Below are positions 1-15,100 of a DNA stretch of 64,000 nt, piece after piece. The position numbers and the translations under genes are program-made. The DNA comes from Changshengia sp963803165 (GTDB lineage: Bacteria; Chloroflexota; Dormibacteria; Aeolococcales; Aeolococcaceae), in the NCBI GenBank assembly GCA_963803165.1, contig CAWDLK010000003.1:248001-312000 (forward strand), written 5' to 3'. The notes below the pieces were generated by a model, which was given only the letters and a program-made list of their open reading frames with translations, had not been told where the DNA came from and did no database searches. Every line of letters begins with the position of its first letter. Position 1 is the stretch's first letter.

Positions 1-1
1 C

Positions 2-2461
<2,460 letters not shown>

Positions 2462-2594
2462 GCTTTCAGGGACTGCAGCAGGACCGCCGGGGAAGCGGGC
2501 GTGGTGCCTCGCTTCGGCCCGGCCGTCGGCACGCCCTGACCGGCGTGCCGCGCCCTTTGCTCGGCGGCATTGCAACTGCCGCCTGCGCAAAGCC

Positions 2595-2649
2595 TGCGCT
2601 CAGCACGCACACCCGCCTCCCCTTCGGCCGGCTTGCGCTCGGCACGCAC
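2595..2649. repeat. Imperfect 16-bp direct repeat in the rpoB-rpoC spacer
   Basis: TGCGCTCRGCACGCAC occurs at 2595-2610 and 2634-2649 with one A/G difference, 39 bases apart. A perfect 8-bp hairpin (GGCACGCC / GGCGTGCC, loop of 6) lies just upstream at 2528-2549. No gene is seen in 2462-2747. The elements might attenuate or process the rpoBC transcript, but nothing in the sequence shows this directly. Confidence 0.5.
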
Positions 2650-2747
2650 CGTCGGCTCTCCTCCAGCGCCTCCCCCACCACCGCAACTCCCGCCGCGATC
2701 GCCGCGGTGACCGCCCGCCCCTGCCCACGAGCTACTGAAGGTCAGTG

Positions 2748-7127
<4,380 letters not shown>

Positions 7128-7130
7128 GCC

Positions 7131-7155
7131 GAGGGGGGGCGCCAGAGCCCCCCTC
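7131..7155 (+). terminator. Hairpin directly after rpoC
   Basis: GAGGGGGG (7131-7138) pairs perfectly with CCCCCCTC (7148-7155), with a 9-base loop, starting 4 bases after the rpoC stop. There is no T-run, so termination strength is uncertain. Confidence 0.5.
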
Positions 7156-7182
7156 GCCGCGGCGGAACCACCGCCGCCACGC

Positions 7183-7542
7183 TCACCGTCCGGCTCGGCG
7201 CCACTCCGAAGCCGGGGGCTGATCCGCGCTCGCCCGGCGCTCCGCGGCGGGCGGCCACGCGCCCACCGGGCGGTTCACGGTGTCGCGCAGGCTCTGCTTC
7301 CAGTGGATGCTGATGGCCCGCTGCACCTGCAGGTCGGACCACCAGAGGGGAACGTCAGCGAACTGGTCGCGCCGGACGCGGAGCCGGCGGGTCAGGATCC
7401 GGCGCCGCACCGGCATCCCGAAGTCGGGCCGGTAGAAGAGCTTGTAGGCGAGATAGAGGAGCAGGCAGACGGCCAGTGCCGCGATGGCCGTGGCCTCTCC
7501 GGTGGTCGGCAGGCTGAGCGAGGCGAGGAGTCCTGGCTGCAT
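7183..7542 (-). CDS. Small single-pass membrane protein, function unknown
   Basis: 119 residues. One hydrophobic segment (AIAALAVCLLLYLAYKLFY, about residues 17-36) follows a short N-terminus; the rest is a basic, Arg-rich cytoplasmic-type tail with two Trp (PLWWSDL). No family was recognised. The start is chosen at ATG 7542 because TATCGT, a good -10 element, ends 8 bases before it and no Shine-Dalgarno is present, so the mRNA may be leaderless. A longer reading frame extends upstream but looks like Arg-rich noise. It is convergent with rpoC. Confidence 0.6.
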   Translation of the reverse strand: MQPGLLASLSLPTTGEATAIAALAVCLLLYLAYKLFYRPDFGMPVRRRILTRRLRVRRDQFADVPLWWSDLQVQRAISIHWKQSLRDTVNRPVGAWPPAAERRASADQPPASEWRRAGR

Positions 7543-7639
7543 CGGGGAGAACGATACGGCGCGCCGCCGCGCTCCACGCCGACGCAACCGCTTCGTGATC
7601 GCCGCGCGCTCCCCGTCCCGCCGCGCTGACCCGGCGCGG

Positions 7640-7682
7640 AAAAGAGAAGGGGCCGCCGGCGACTCACTGTCGCCGGCGGCCC
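7640..7682 (-). terminator. Strong hairpin terminator after the HAD gene
   Basis: A perfect 14-bp inverted repeat (7650-7663 with 7669-7682, 5-base loop) is followed on the minus strand by CTTCTCTTTT. It lies downstream of the HAD phosphatase gene and upstream of the small membrane protein, so it should end the HAD transcript. Confidence 0.8.
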
Positions 7683-7824
7683 TTGGGAAGGGAGGGCACT
7701 GGGGGGGCCTCACGCGGTGGGGCCTCCCGCATCATCGGGCCCGCGCAGTGACAGTCCCATGCGCCGGTGGTCACGGCTTGGCGACGTGAATGACCCGATC
7801 CGCTGATGCCGCATCGCGGCGCCG

Positions 7825-8538
7825 TCAGCGGGGCGCGGCCCCCGCGCCGCCAGCGCCCGCGGACACCCCGGCAAGGTCGTCGGCCACGAGCCGGCCGACC
7901 AGCTCGAGGATGCCGGAGCCGTTGGGCCGTGAGATGACGAGGTCGGCGCTCGCCTTGGCCTCATGGAGCGCGTTGGCCACGGCCACGCCACAGCCCGCAG
8001 CGGCGAGCATGGGCACGTCGTTCTCGGCGTCGCCGACGGCCACGCACGCCGGCAGCGTCTCGCCGAGGTCCGCCAGCGCGGCGCGCAGGCCGGTGGCCTT
8101 GCTCACCCCCGCGGGGAGGACGACCACGCCGCCCCGGTTCACCACCACGCCGAGGGGCAGCCCGGAGTCGTGGACGGCCTCGCGCACCGCCGTCAGGTGG
8201 CGGAGGGCGGTGGCACAGATGGCGCGGCCCACCGCCAGCGGCTCGACGCCGCGCCGGCTCAGGGAGGCGACCAGCCGCTCGGAGACGGGGTCGCAGAGCA
8301 GCCGCTCCCCCCCAGTGAGAGGGTCGACGAGAAGCGCGCCGTTCTCCAGGACGAGGCCGTCGAAGACCCCCCAGCCGGCCAGCACCGCCTCGAGCTGGGG
8401 CCGGGTGCGCCCGGTGACCAGCAGCACCCGCCGTCCGCTCCCCCGCACGCGCTCCAGCGCGGCGAGCGTCGCCGCGGCCACCACCCCGTCGGTGGCGATG
8501 GTCCCGTCGTAGTCGCACGCGAGAACGCGGAACCGCAC
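7825..8538 (-). CDS. HAD-superfamily phosphatase (Cof/IIB type)
   Basis: 237-residue cytosolic hydrolase of the haloacid dehalogenase superfamily. Motif I DYDGT near residue 9 holds the nucleophile and acid/base aspartates; VTGR is motif II; Lys in the GVSKATG segment is motif III; GDAENDVPML is motif IV with the metal-binding aspartates. The central cap domain and C-terminal DLVI-GSGIL pattern fit subclass IIB phosphatases acting on sugar phosphates or related metabolites; the substrate cannot be told. GTG start at 8538; GACAAT ends 6 bases upstream, which could be a -10 of a leaderless message. The Ala/Gly-rich end is low complexity. Confidence 0.85.
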   Translation of the reverse strand: MRFRVLACDYDGTIATDGVVAAATLAALERVRGSGRRVLLVTGRTRPQLEAVLAGWGVFDGLVLENGALLVDPLTGGERLLCDPVSERLVASLSRRGVEPLAVGRAICATALRHLTAVREAVHDSGLPLGVVVNRGGVVVLPAGVSKATGLRAALADLGETLPACVAVGDAENDVPMLAAAGCGVAVANALHEAKASADLVISRPNGSGILELVGRLVADDLAGVSAGAGGAGAAPR

Positions 8539-8606
8539 CTCACCATTGTCGCAAGCGGGGGGGCGGAGACGTCCTGACGGTGTGGGGAGCGACCGCGACC
8601 CGGAGG

Positions 8607-9674
8607 TCAGTGCTCGAAGGTCACCCTGACCTCGGTCCCCTTGCCGATCTGCGACCGGATCTCGAGCCTGCCCTTCTCCAGCTCGGCACGCTCGCGCATC
8701 GAGATCATGCCGAGATGCCGTCCGGAATCCAACCGCCCCTCGGCGGCGGCGACGTCGAAGCCCACGCCGTCGTCGCGCACGATGGCGGAGACCAGGTGGG
8801 CTTGGAATCCGACCACGACCTCGATGTTCTTGGCCCGGGCGTGCTTCCTGGCGTTGTTCATCGCCTCCTGGATGATCCGGAAGAGCGTCGGCTCCAGCGC
8901 GCCGGGGAGCCGGGTCTCCTCGCCGATCACCCGCAGGCTGGTGGTCAGCCCGCCCAGCTCGAAGTCCTTGGTGAACTTGCGCAGGGTCGGCACCAGGCCC
9001 AGGTCGTCGAGGGTCATCGGACGGAGGTCGAAGATCAGCCGCCGGGTCTCGTCGAGCACCCCTCGAACCCCATCCTTGAAGTCGGCCAGCTCGTTGACGA
9101 CGAGCTGCGGGTCCCGGCTGATCAGCCGCTCCAGGATCTCGGCCTGCAGCACCAGGTTCGCCATCGACTGCGCGGGACCGTCGTGCATGTCCCGCGCGAT
9201 CCGCATCCGCTCCTCCTCGATGATCTGGAACACCTGGCGGGAGGTGTTGCGGAGCCGGGCCGTGCCCCCGGCCGGAGCCGGGGTGGAGGCGGTGGCGGCC
9301 AGGTCGTCGAGGCTCCGGTACACCTGGCGGAGGACCTCCTGCTCATGATGGATGTCGGTGAGGCGCGAGGCCGCGTCGCGGGTCCGCTCCTCCAGCGAGG
9401 CGAGGTCCGCGCGAGTCGAGGAGACCAGCCGGAACTGGCTGTCGATGTCCTCCACCGCGAAGCGGTCGAAGTTCTTGAGCACGTGGCTCCAGGCCACCTC
9501 CGCCTCCTCGAGACGGTCCCGGAGCTGGTCGCGGCGCACCACCGAGTCCGCCTGACGGGCCTCCAGGCGCAGGGCGACCCCCTCGAGGTCCTCGATCCGC
9601 TTGGTGATGAGGAACCGGATGCCGGAGATCGCGGACGGGTTGACGGGCCTGCCCGCTTCTGCGGCCACGGTCAT
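8607..9674 (-). CDS. DegS/NarX-type sensor histidine kinase, cytoplasmic
   Basis: About 355 residues without membrane segments. Residues 10-150 are predicted coiled coil with heptad-like Leu/Val and charged residues. The dimerisation box reads IARDMHDGPAQSMANL, typical of HisKA_3 kinases, with phospho-accepting His. The ATPase part has the N-box EAMNNARKHARA, DDGVGFD and GMISMRERAE. DegS-like kinases of this build sense intracellular signals. It lies divergent from a single-domain response regulator at 10106, which is a possible partner, although HisKA_3 kinases usually pair with LuxR-type regulators, so the partner may be elsewhere. The start at ATG 9674 is tentative; no clear ribosome binding site precedes it. 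Confidence 0.88.
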   Translation of the reverse strand: MTVAAEAGRPVNPSAISGIRFLITKRIEDLEGVALRLEARQADSVVRRDQLRDRLEEAEVAWSHVLKNFDRFAVEDIDSQFRLVSSTRADLASLEERTRDAASRLTDIHHEQEVLRQVYRSLDDLAATASTPAPAGGTARLRNTSRQVFQIIEEERMRIARDMHDGPAQSMANLVLQAEILERLISRDPQLVVNELADFKDGVRGVLDETRRLIFDLRPMTLDDLGLVPTLRKFTKDFELGGLTTSLRVIGEETRLPGALEPTLFRIIQEAMNNARKHARAKNIEVVVGFQAHLVSAIVRDDGVGFDVAAAEGRLDSGRHLGMISMRERAELEKGRLEIRSQIGKGTEVRVTFEH

Positions 9675-10105
9675 CCGAGCAGGGACGCACGAAACACTGC
9701 GCGGCCATGATAGCGGTGCCTCCGAAGCCGCCTGCCGCATGGCCGTGACAATGGCGACCCCATGGCGTGACCGCGGGGCGCGGCACGCGCCCCGCAGGGG
9801 GCGGCCGGGAAGGGAGGCGAGTGCGTCGATCGCGTGGGTGGTCGAGCCGCGCGCCGAGCCGCTCCCACAGCGGGTCCCGAGAGGCGCTCGCCCCCCGCCA
9901 CGCCGGCGACGCCCACCCCCGGCGTGACGGGCCGGTGGTCACCGGGGAGCCACCGGGAGGCCCGCACATCGGGTCTGTCACAAGCCGGTTGCACTGTCAC
10001 CCCGGCTTTACAGGCCGAGCGTATAACCGGCTCACGGTCAGCGCCGTTCACCGTACCGGCGCCCGTTTGGCGTCGAGACGGCACCACCGAAAGAGGTCGA
10101 GAGCG
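9675..10105. other. 431-base intergenic region between divergent kinase and regulator genes
   Basis: No plausible gene. A perfect 9-bp GC hairpin sits at 9773-9795 (GCGGGGCGC / GCGCCCCGC). TATAAC at 10022-10027 could be a -10 for the response regulator, but no matching -35 is seen. The rest has no structure that I can interpret. Confidence 0.45.
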
Positions 10106-10573
10106 ATGGGCGACACGCCGGAGCCGACGCGCATCCTCGTCGCCGAGGACGACCCGGCCCTGCGCCGCCTCATCGACATGCTCCTGAGCAGCCAGGGGTA
10201 CGACGTGCTGACCGTCAACGACGGCGCCGACGCCCTGGCCGCGGTGGACCGCTGGCCGCCCGACGCGCTGGTCGTCGATGTCATGATGCCCCGCATCTCG
10301 GGCCTCACCGTCTGCCGCGAGCTGCGGGCCGACCCACGCTTCGCCGCAGTGCCGATAATCCTGCTCACCGCCCGGGTCTTCGACGAGGACATCCAGAAGG
10401 TGATGGAGCTGGGCGGAATGGAGTTCATGAACAAGCCCTTCAACCCACGCCAGCTGGTCGCCGTGCTCGAGCGGCTGGTCGAGCGGCCGCTCCCCGAAGT
10501 CCGCTCGTCGTCGATGTTCAGCGCGCGCTCCGCGGCCTCGGTCACCGCCGCGGACGGACCGGCCCGGCCCTGA
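10106..10573 (+). CDS. Single-domain response regulator (CheY-like)
   Basis: 155 residues. The receiver domain (about residues 9-125) has the acidic pair in VAEDDP, the phosphorylation Asp in VVDVMMP, Thr in LLTAR and Lys in MNKPFNP, so all key residues are present. There is no output domain; the C-terminal 30 residues are a Ser/Ala-rich tail. AAGAGG 10 bases before the ATG is the ribosome binding site. It is divergent from the DegS-like kinase. Such proteins act by protein-protein contact or pass phosphate on. Confidence 0.9.
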   Translation: MGDTPEPTRILVAEDDPALRRLIDMLLSSQGYDVLTVNDGADALAAVDRWPPDALVVDVMMPRISGLTVCRELRADPRFAAVPIILLTARVFDEDIQKVMELGGMEFMNKPFNPRQLVAVLERLVERPLPEVRSSSMFSARSAASVTAADGPARP

Positions 10574-10602
10574 GCCGAGGCGAGCGGGGGCTGGAGCCGA
10601 CG

Positions 10603-12264
10603 GTGGCCGGTCCTGACACGGTCGCGGCCGGGACCGCGCCGGGCGAGCCCGGCGCCGGGACGGGGAGCCCACCCTCCCGGCACCGGCTGCGCGACCGTCT
10701 CGACGAGCTGAGCACGCCCGGAGGGCTGCTGCTGGTCGCCGCCGTGCTGATCACGGCGATCGCGGTGACCTCGGCGATCACCGACCCCGACTTCTGGTGG
10801 CACCTGCGCACCGGCCAGCTGCTGATCGCCAACCATCTCCAGCTGCTCGGCCACGATCCCTACACCTACACCGTCCCCACCCATCACTGGACGATGCACG
10901 AGTGGCTCTTCGAGGTGGCGGTCGCGGCCCTCTACAAGCTGGGCGGTCTGGGCGCGATCGTCCCCGTGCTCAGCCTGCTCACCTGGCTGGGAGTGGTCTT
11001 CATCCTCCTGCGCGCCCGCCTCCACACGCGGAACCGACTGGTCCTCGGGGTCGGCCTCATCGTCGCGGCGCTGGCGGCCAACCCGATCTGGGGACCGCGC
11101 GACCAGATGGTCGACTTCACCTTCAGCTGCGTGGTGCTGCTGCTCATCGAGCGCCACCTGATGCGGGGAGGCCGGGCCCTCTGGCTGCTGCTCCCCCTCT
11201 TCCTGCTCTGGAGCAACCTGCACGGCGGCTTCGTCGTGGGCCTGGCCTTCGCGGCGCTGATCGTGGTCGCCGAGGCGGCCGGGCTGCGCCTCGGCCTCCC
11301 CGACCCGGTGCCGCCCCGGCGGATCGCCACCCTGGCCGCGGTCACCGTGCTCTGCACCCTCGTGTCGATGGTCAACCCCAACGGCCCGGGCATCCTCCTC
11401 TACGCCGCCGAGACCCTGGCCTCGCCCGCCCAGCAGGCCCTGATCCTCGAGTGGCAGTCACCCGACTTCCACCAGCTGGAGGTGCGCGGCTTCGCGGTGA
11501 TGCTGGTGAGCCTGCTCGGCTTCCTGGTCGCCAACCGGAGGATCCGCGCCCGCGACGCGGTGCTGGTGGCGGCGACCACCGCGCTCGCCTTCGAGTCGGT
11601 GCGCAACGTCGCCATCTTCGTGGCGGCGGCCACCCCGACCTGGATCGAGCAGCTCAACCGGCTCTTCGAGCGGTTCCGTCCCGCGGCGCGGCCCGGCGGG
11701 CGCCGGAGGCTCCCCCCCTTCCGGGTCAGGGTCACCGCGCTGGCGCTCATGACGGCGGCGCTGCTCGGCGGCTGGGTGGGGCTGCGCCTGGTCCCCGCGA
11801 TGACCACCAGCCCCACCGCGGTCAGCTACGCGGAGACCTACCCGGTGTGCGCCAGCGCCTGGCTTCGCGAGGCCCCTCACGGCCTGCGCATCTTCAACCA
11901 GTACGGGGAGGGCGGTTATCTGGCCTGGAGCCTGGCCGGCACCGGCGACAGGATCTTCATCTTCGGCGACGCCGCGCTGATGGGCGACAACCTCCTCTAC
12001 ACCTACGCCGACGTCAGCAACGTGGAGCCCGGCTGGGAGTCGACGCTGGAGCGCTACGGGACCCAGGTGGTGCTCTTCGACACCGGCACCGCGCTCGATC
12101 ACGTGCTCCAGCAGAGCCCGCGCTGGGTGATGGTGTACAGCGACCCCCACAACCAGGCATTCGTCCTCACCAGCGAGCTCGCCTCCCTCCACCTCCCCCC
12201 ACAACCCCCGGCGACCGGGACCTGCGCAGAGCTGGACCGGCAGGGTGAGGGGACCTCCTCATGA
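10603..12264 (+). CDS. Polytopic membrane protein, GT-C-like, paralog 1
   Basis: 553 residues with about ten hydrophobic helices from residue 40 to 420 and a soluble C-terminal part. Near the first external loop is DPDFWWHLRTGQ, and later RDQMVDF and WSNLHGG: acidic and aromatic motifs in the same places as in GT-C-fold lipid-linked sugar transferases. The C-terminal part has FNQYGEGGYLAW and a DAALMGDN segment typical of large uncharacterised membrane proteins in Chloroflexota and Actinobacteria. GTG start at 10603 with GGAG 7 bases upstream. The stop overlaps the next gene's start (ATGA). Enzyme activity is inference; no precise substrate can be named. Confidence 0.7.
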   Translation: MAGPDTVAAGTAPGEPGAGTGSPPSRHRLRDRLDELSTPGGLLLVAAVLITAIAVTSAITDPDFWWHLRTGQLLIANHLQLLGHDPYTYTVPTHHWTMHEWLFEVAVAALYKLGGLGAIVPVLSLLTWLGVVFILLRARLHTRNRLVLGVGLIVAALAANPIWGPRDQMVDFTFSCVVLLLIERHLMRGGRALWLLLPLFLLWSNLHGGFVVGLAFAALIVVAEAAGLRLGLPDPVPPRRIATLAAVTVLCTLVSMVNPNGPGILLYAAETLASPAQQALILEWQSPDFHQLEVRGFAVMLVSLLGFLVANRRIRARDAVLVAATTALAFESVRNVAIFVAAATPTWIEQLNRLFERFRPAARPGGRRRLPPFRVRVTALALMTAALLGGWVGLRLVPAMTTSPTAVSYAETYPVCASAWLREAPHGLRIFNQYGEGGYLAWSLAGTGDRIFIFGDAALMGDNLLYTYADVSNVEPGWESTLERYGTQVVLFDTGTALDHVLQQSPRWVMVYSDPHNQAFVLTSELASLHLPPQPPATGTCAELDRQGEGTSS

Positions 12265-13949
12265 GCGACGCGCTGCGCACCCCGGCCACGCCCGCGACCG
12301 GCGCACCGACCCGAGCCGGACGCGGAGGCTCGCGCGCCGCCGGGGCGGCCTGGCTGGTCGCCGGGTTCTGCGTCACCCTCCCGCTCACCGTCCAGCTCTT
12401 CCGCTACGGCGACGAGTGGTGGCACATCGCCCTGGGGCGGCTGATCCTGAGCCACGGCATCCCCGGCGTCGAGCCGTTCAGCTTCGTGGCCACTCAGCAT
12501 CCCTGGGTGGAGCAGCAGTGGCTGTACGAGGTGATCCTCGCCGGGCTGGTCCGCCTCGGCGGCGACGGGCTCGCCTCCCTGGCACTGGGGCTGGTCGGAA
12601 GCCTCGCCCTGCTGGCCGCCGCCCTGGCGGTGCCGCGTGGGGCGCGGATCTCACGCGGCTGGGCCGCGGCGGCGATGGTGCTCGGCGGGCTGATGGCGGG
12701 GATGGCCCTCGGCGTCCGCGCCGAGACGGTGAGCGCGCTCGGGGTGGCGGCGACCCTGCTGATCGTCCGGCGCTGGCGCGACGGCAGCCGGTGGGCGGTC
12801 TGGCTGCTGCCCCCGATGTACCTGCTCTGGGCCAACCTCCACGCCGGCTTCATCGCCGGGCTCGCGGTGCTCGCCTTCACCCTGCTCATCCACCGCCCCA
12901 CGGGGCGGCGGCCGGCCGCGCTCTCGGGGAACCTCTCCCTGGCGGTGATCGTGGTGGGGGCGGCCGCGGCCGCGGTGCTCCTCGGGCTGGTCGCCGGCGC
13001 CGTGGTGCTGGCCCTGCTCTGGGGGCTGCTCCGTCCCGTCCCGCTCGACCCGGGAGCCCGGCGCCGCCCCCTCGCCATCGCGTCGCTGGGCGCGGCCGCC
13101 CTCACCCTGGTCAACCCGGCGGGCCCCGGCCTCTACGGCTACATCGTCGAGACGCTGGGCAACCCGCTCCTCTCGCAGCTCGTCTCGGAATGGCAGTCCC
13201 CCAACTTCCACGACCTGCTCACCCGCCTGATCGAGGTGGTGGCGGCGCTGCTGGTGCTGGTCTGGCTGCTCGGCCGCCGTCCCCGCGTGCCCGACCTCCT
13301 CCTCGCCACCGCCGCCTTCCTCTTCACCCTCCAGGCGGTCCGCAACGTCAGCCTCTTCGCGGTGGTGGCCATCCCCCTGCTCGCCGAGTACGGTCAGACC
13401 GCCTGGTCGGCGACCGCACCGGAGCGCTGGCGCCGGCGCCTCGGCACCCGCCTCCCCACCGTCCTGGCCGTGGCCGCGGCGCTGGCGGTGAGCGCCGCCT
13501 CGATCGCGGTGACCCTGCCCCAGGTCTCCGCGTCGTCGGCAGCCCACTTCGAGCAGACCCACGAACCGGAGACGGCCGCCGACTACGTGGCCGCCCACTT
13601 CCCCGGCCAGCGGCTGCTCAGCTCGGACGGCGACGCCGGCTATCTCGCCTACCGCTTCCCGACCGGCCGGGTGGTCTTCGTCTACGACGAGATCGGCATC
13701 TTCGGGACCGGCCCGCTCCACGACTACATCGAAGTCGCCACCGTCTCCGGGAGCTGGAAGGCCGTGCTCTCCGAGTTCCACATCCACCACGCCGTGCTGA
13801 GCGCGACGGGCGCCGACACCTCGGCGCTGCTCGAGCTGGGCTGGACCGTCAACTGCTACGACGCGGCGAGCGGCCGGGTCGTCATCTCCGCGGGCGCTTC
13901 GCCACCGACGGCGACCCCTCCCCCGCCCTCGGCCGCGCCCGCCTGCTAA
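12261..13949 (+). CDS. Polytopic membrane protein, GT-C-like, paralog 2
   Basis: 562 residues, clearly paralogous to the gene before it: YGDEWWHIALGRLIL replaces DPDFWWHLRTGQLLI, followed by EPFSF, EQQWLYEV, LWANLHAGF, SEWQSPNFHD (versus LEWQSPDFHQ) and a C-terminal soluble domain with GDAGYLAYRF. About ten to eleven membrane helices. Starts inside the stop of paralog 1 (ATGA), so the two are translationally coupled and may act as a pair. Its stop shares bases with the stop of the convergent TPR gene (CTAA). The function is unknown; membrane glycosyltransfer is the best guess. Confidence 0.7.
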   Translation: MSDALRTPATPATGAPTRAGRGGSRAAGAAWLVAGFCVTLPLTVQLFRYGDEWWHIALGRLILSHGIPGVEPFSFVATQHPWVEQQWLYEVILAGLVRLGGDGLASLALGLVGSLALLAAALAVPRGARISRGWAAAAMVLGGLMAGMALGVRAETVSALGVAATLLIVRRWRDGSRWAVWLLPPMYLLWANLHAGFIAGLAVLAFTLLIHRPTGRRPAALSGNLSLAVIVVGAAAAAVLLGLVAGAVVLALLWGLLRPVPLDPGARRRPLAIASLGAAALTLVNPAGPGLYGYIVETLGNPLLSQLVSEWQSPNFHDLLTRLIEVVAALLVLVWLLGRRPRVPDLLLATAAFLFTLQAVRNVSLFAVVAIPLLAEYGQTAWSATAPERWRRRLGTRLPTVLAVAAALAVSAASIAVTLPQVSASSAAHFEQTHEPETAADYVAAHFPGQRLLSSDGDAGYLAYRFPTGRVVFVYDEIGIFGTGPLHDYIEVATVSGSWKAVLSEFHIHHAVLSATGADTSALLELGWTVNCYDAASGRVVISAGASPPTATPPPPSAAPAC

Positions 13950-15070
13950 CGCGCGTCGGCGAGGATCCGCGCGGCGGCGCGGAAGGCCTCCCCGCTCACC
14001 GACCCGGAGCCCTGGCGCCGGGCCTCGTCGCCCAGCTCGCGGAGCGCGGCGGCGACCAGACGCCGTTCGGAGCTGCTCTCGGCCGCCAGCGCCGCCTCCT
14101 GGGCGTAGGCGAGAGCGACCACCAGACGCCCTCCCTCCTGGGCCACCCCGGCCAGGGCGCGCAGGGCCGCGCCGCGGAGCGCGGCATCCCCCTCTTCCTC
14201 GGCGGCGGCCCGGCACTCCTCCAGGTAGCGCGTGGCCGCGACCGCCTGACCGCGCCGCCAGTGGGCGACGCCGAGGTCGTGGAGGATCTCGGCGGCACCG
14301 TGGGCGTCGCCGTCCGCTCGGCGCAGGGCGAGCGCGCGGCGCAGCCCCGCCTCCGCCTCCTCCCAGCGCCCCTCGGCGGCGGCCTGGGAGGCGAGCGCGA
14401 CCAGCCCGTCCGCGACCACCTGGAGGTGAGGCCCCTCGGTCAGCGCCAGGGCGCGCTCGATCATCCGCCCCGCGGTCAGGGCATCCCCGCGGGCGGCGGC
14501 GAGGCGCCCGAGGTTCGCCGCCGCGGCGGACCGGGTGCGGAGGTCCCCGCACTCCATCGCCTGCTCCCAGTGGGCGACGGCGGTGCCGGCCTCCCCGTTC
14601 TCGGCCGCGGCCGAGCCGAGCTCGAGCGCGACCGCGCCGAGCACCTCGGGCGGGCTGCCACCGGAGAGCCGCTGCGCCGCCTCCAGGTAGGCGATCCCCA
14701 GTCCGGAATCGAGATCGGCCGCGATCGCCCGGCCGAGCGCGGCCACGGCGACTGCGCAGGCGTCGGGATCGGCCGCCGCCCACTGCTCGAGGGCGGCCCG
14801 GACGCTGCCTCGGGCGGCGGCCCGCGCCCCGCTCAGCTCCTCGCAGAGGCCCCGCCCGAGCAGGGCCAGGGCTCGCCAGGCGGGAGCGGACTCGGTGGCG
14901 CGCACCCGATCGAAGGCCGCCGCCGCGGCGGTCCGATCCCCCTCCAGGCGGCTCAGCGCGGCGAGCAGGGGAGCGGGTGGCGCGGTGGCGCGGACGTGTG
15001 TAACGCGGGGTGATGCCGCATCGTTACCGGAAGCGCTGGTGCCGCCGCCCGGGGCCGACAGTAGGCTCAT
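13946..15070 (-). CDS. Tetratricopeptide-like repeat protein
   Basis: 374 residues, extremely Ala/Arg/Glu-rich, made of repeated helical pairs. Recognisable units include ALGRAIAADLDSGLGIAYLEAA, then AVAHWEQAMECGDLRTRS, and further ALRRADGDAHGAAEILHDLG and AATRYLEECRAAAEEEGD, which match TPR spacing of about 34 residues. No catalytic or DNA-binding domain is visible. TPR proteins of this kind are scaffolds. Divergent from the histidine kinase at 15101 (30 bases apart), so the two may share a control region. Start ATG 15070 lacks a strong ribosome binding site and the first 30 residues may be non-native. Confidence 0.7.
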   Translation of the reverse strand: MSLLSAPGGGTSASGNDAASPRVTHVRATAPPAPLLAALSRLEGDRTAAAAAFDRVRATESAPAWRALALLGRGLCEELSGARAAARGSVRAALEQWAAADPDACAVAVAALGRAIAADLDSGLGIAYLEAAQRLSGGSPPEVLGAVALELGSAAAENGEAGTAVAHWEQAMECGDLRTRSAAAANLGRLAAARGDALTAGRMIERALALTEGPHLQVVADGLVALASQAAAEGRWEEAEAGLRRALALRRADGDAHGAAEILHDLGVAHWRRGQAVAATRYLEECRAAAEEEGDAALRGAALRALAGVAQEGGRLVVALAYAQEAALAAESSSERRLVAAALRELGDEARRQGSGSVSGEAFRAAARILADAR

Positions 15071-15100
15071 CGGCGTGAGCCGGAGGAACGGTGCGCCTCG

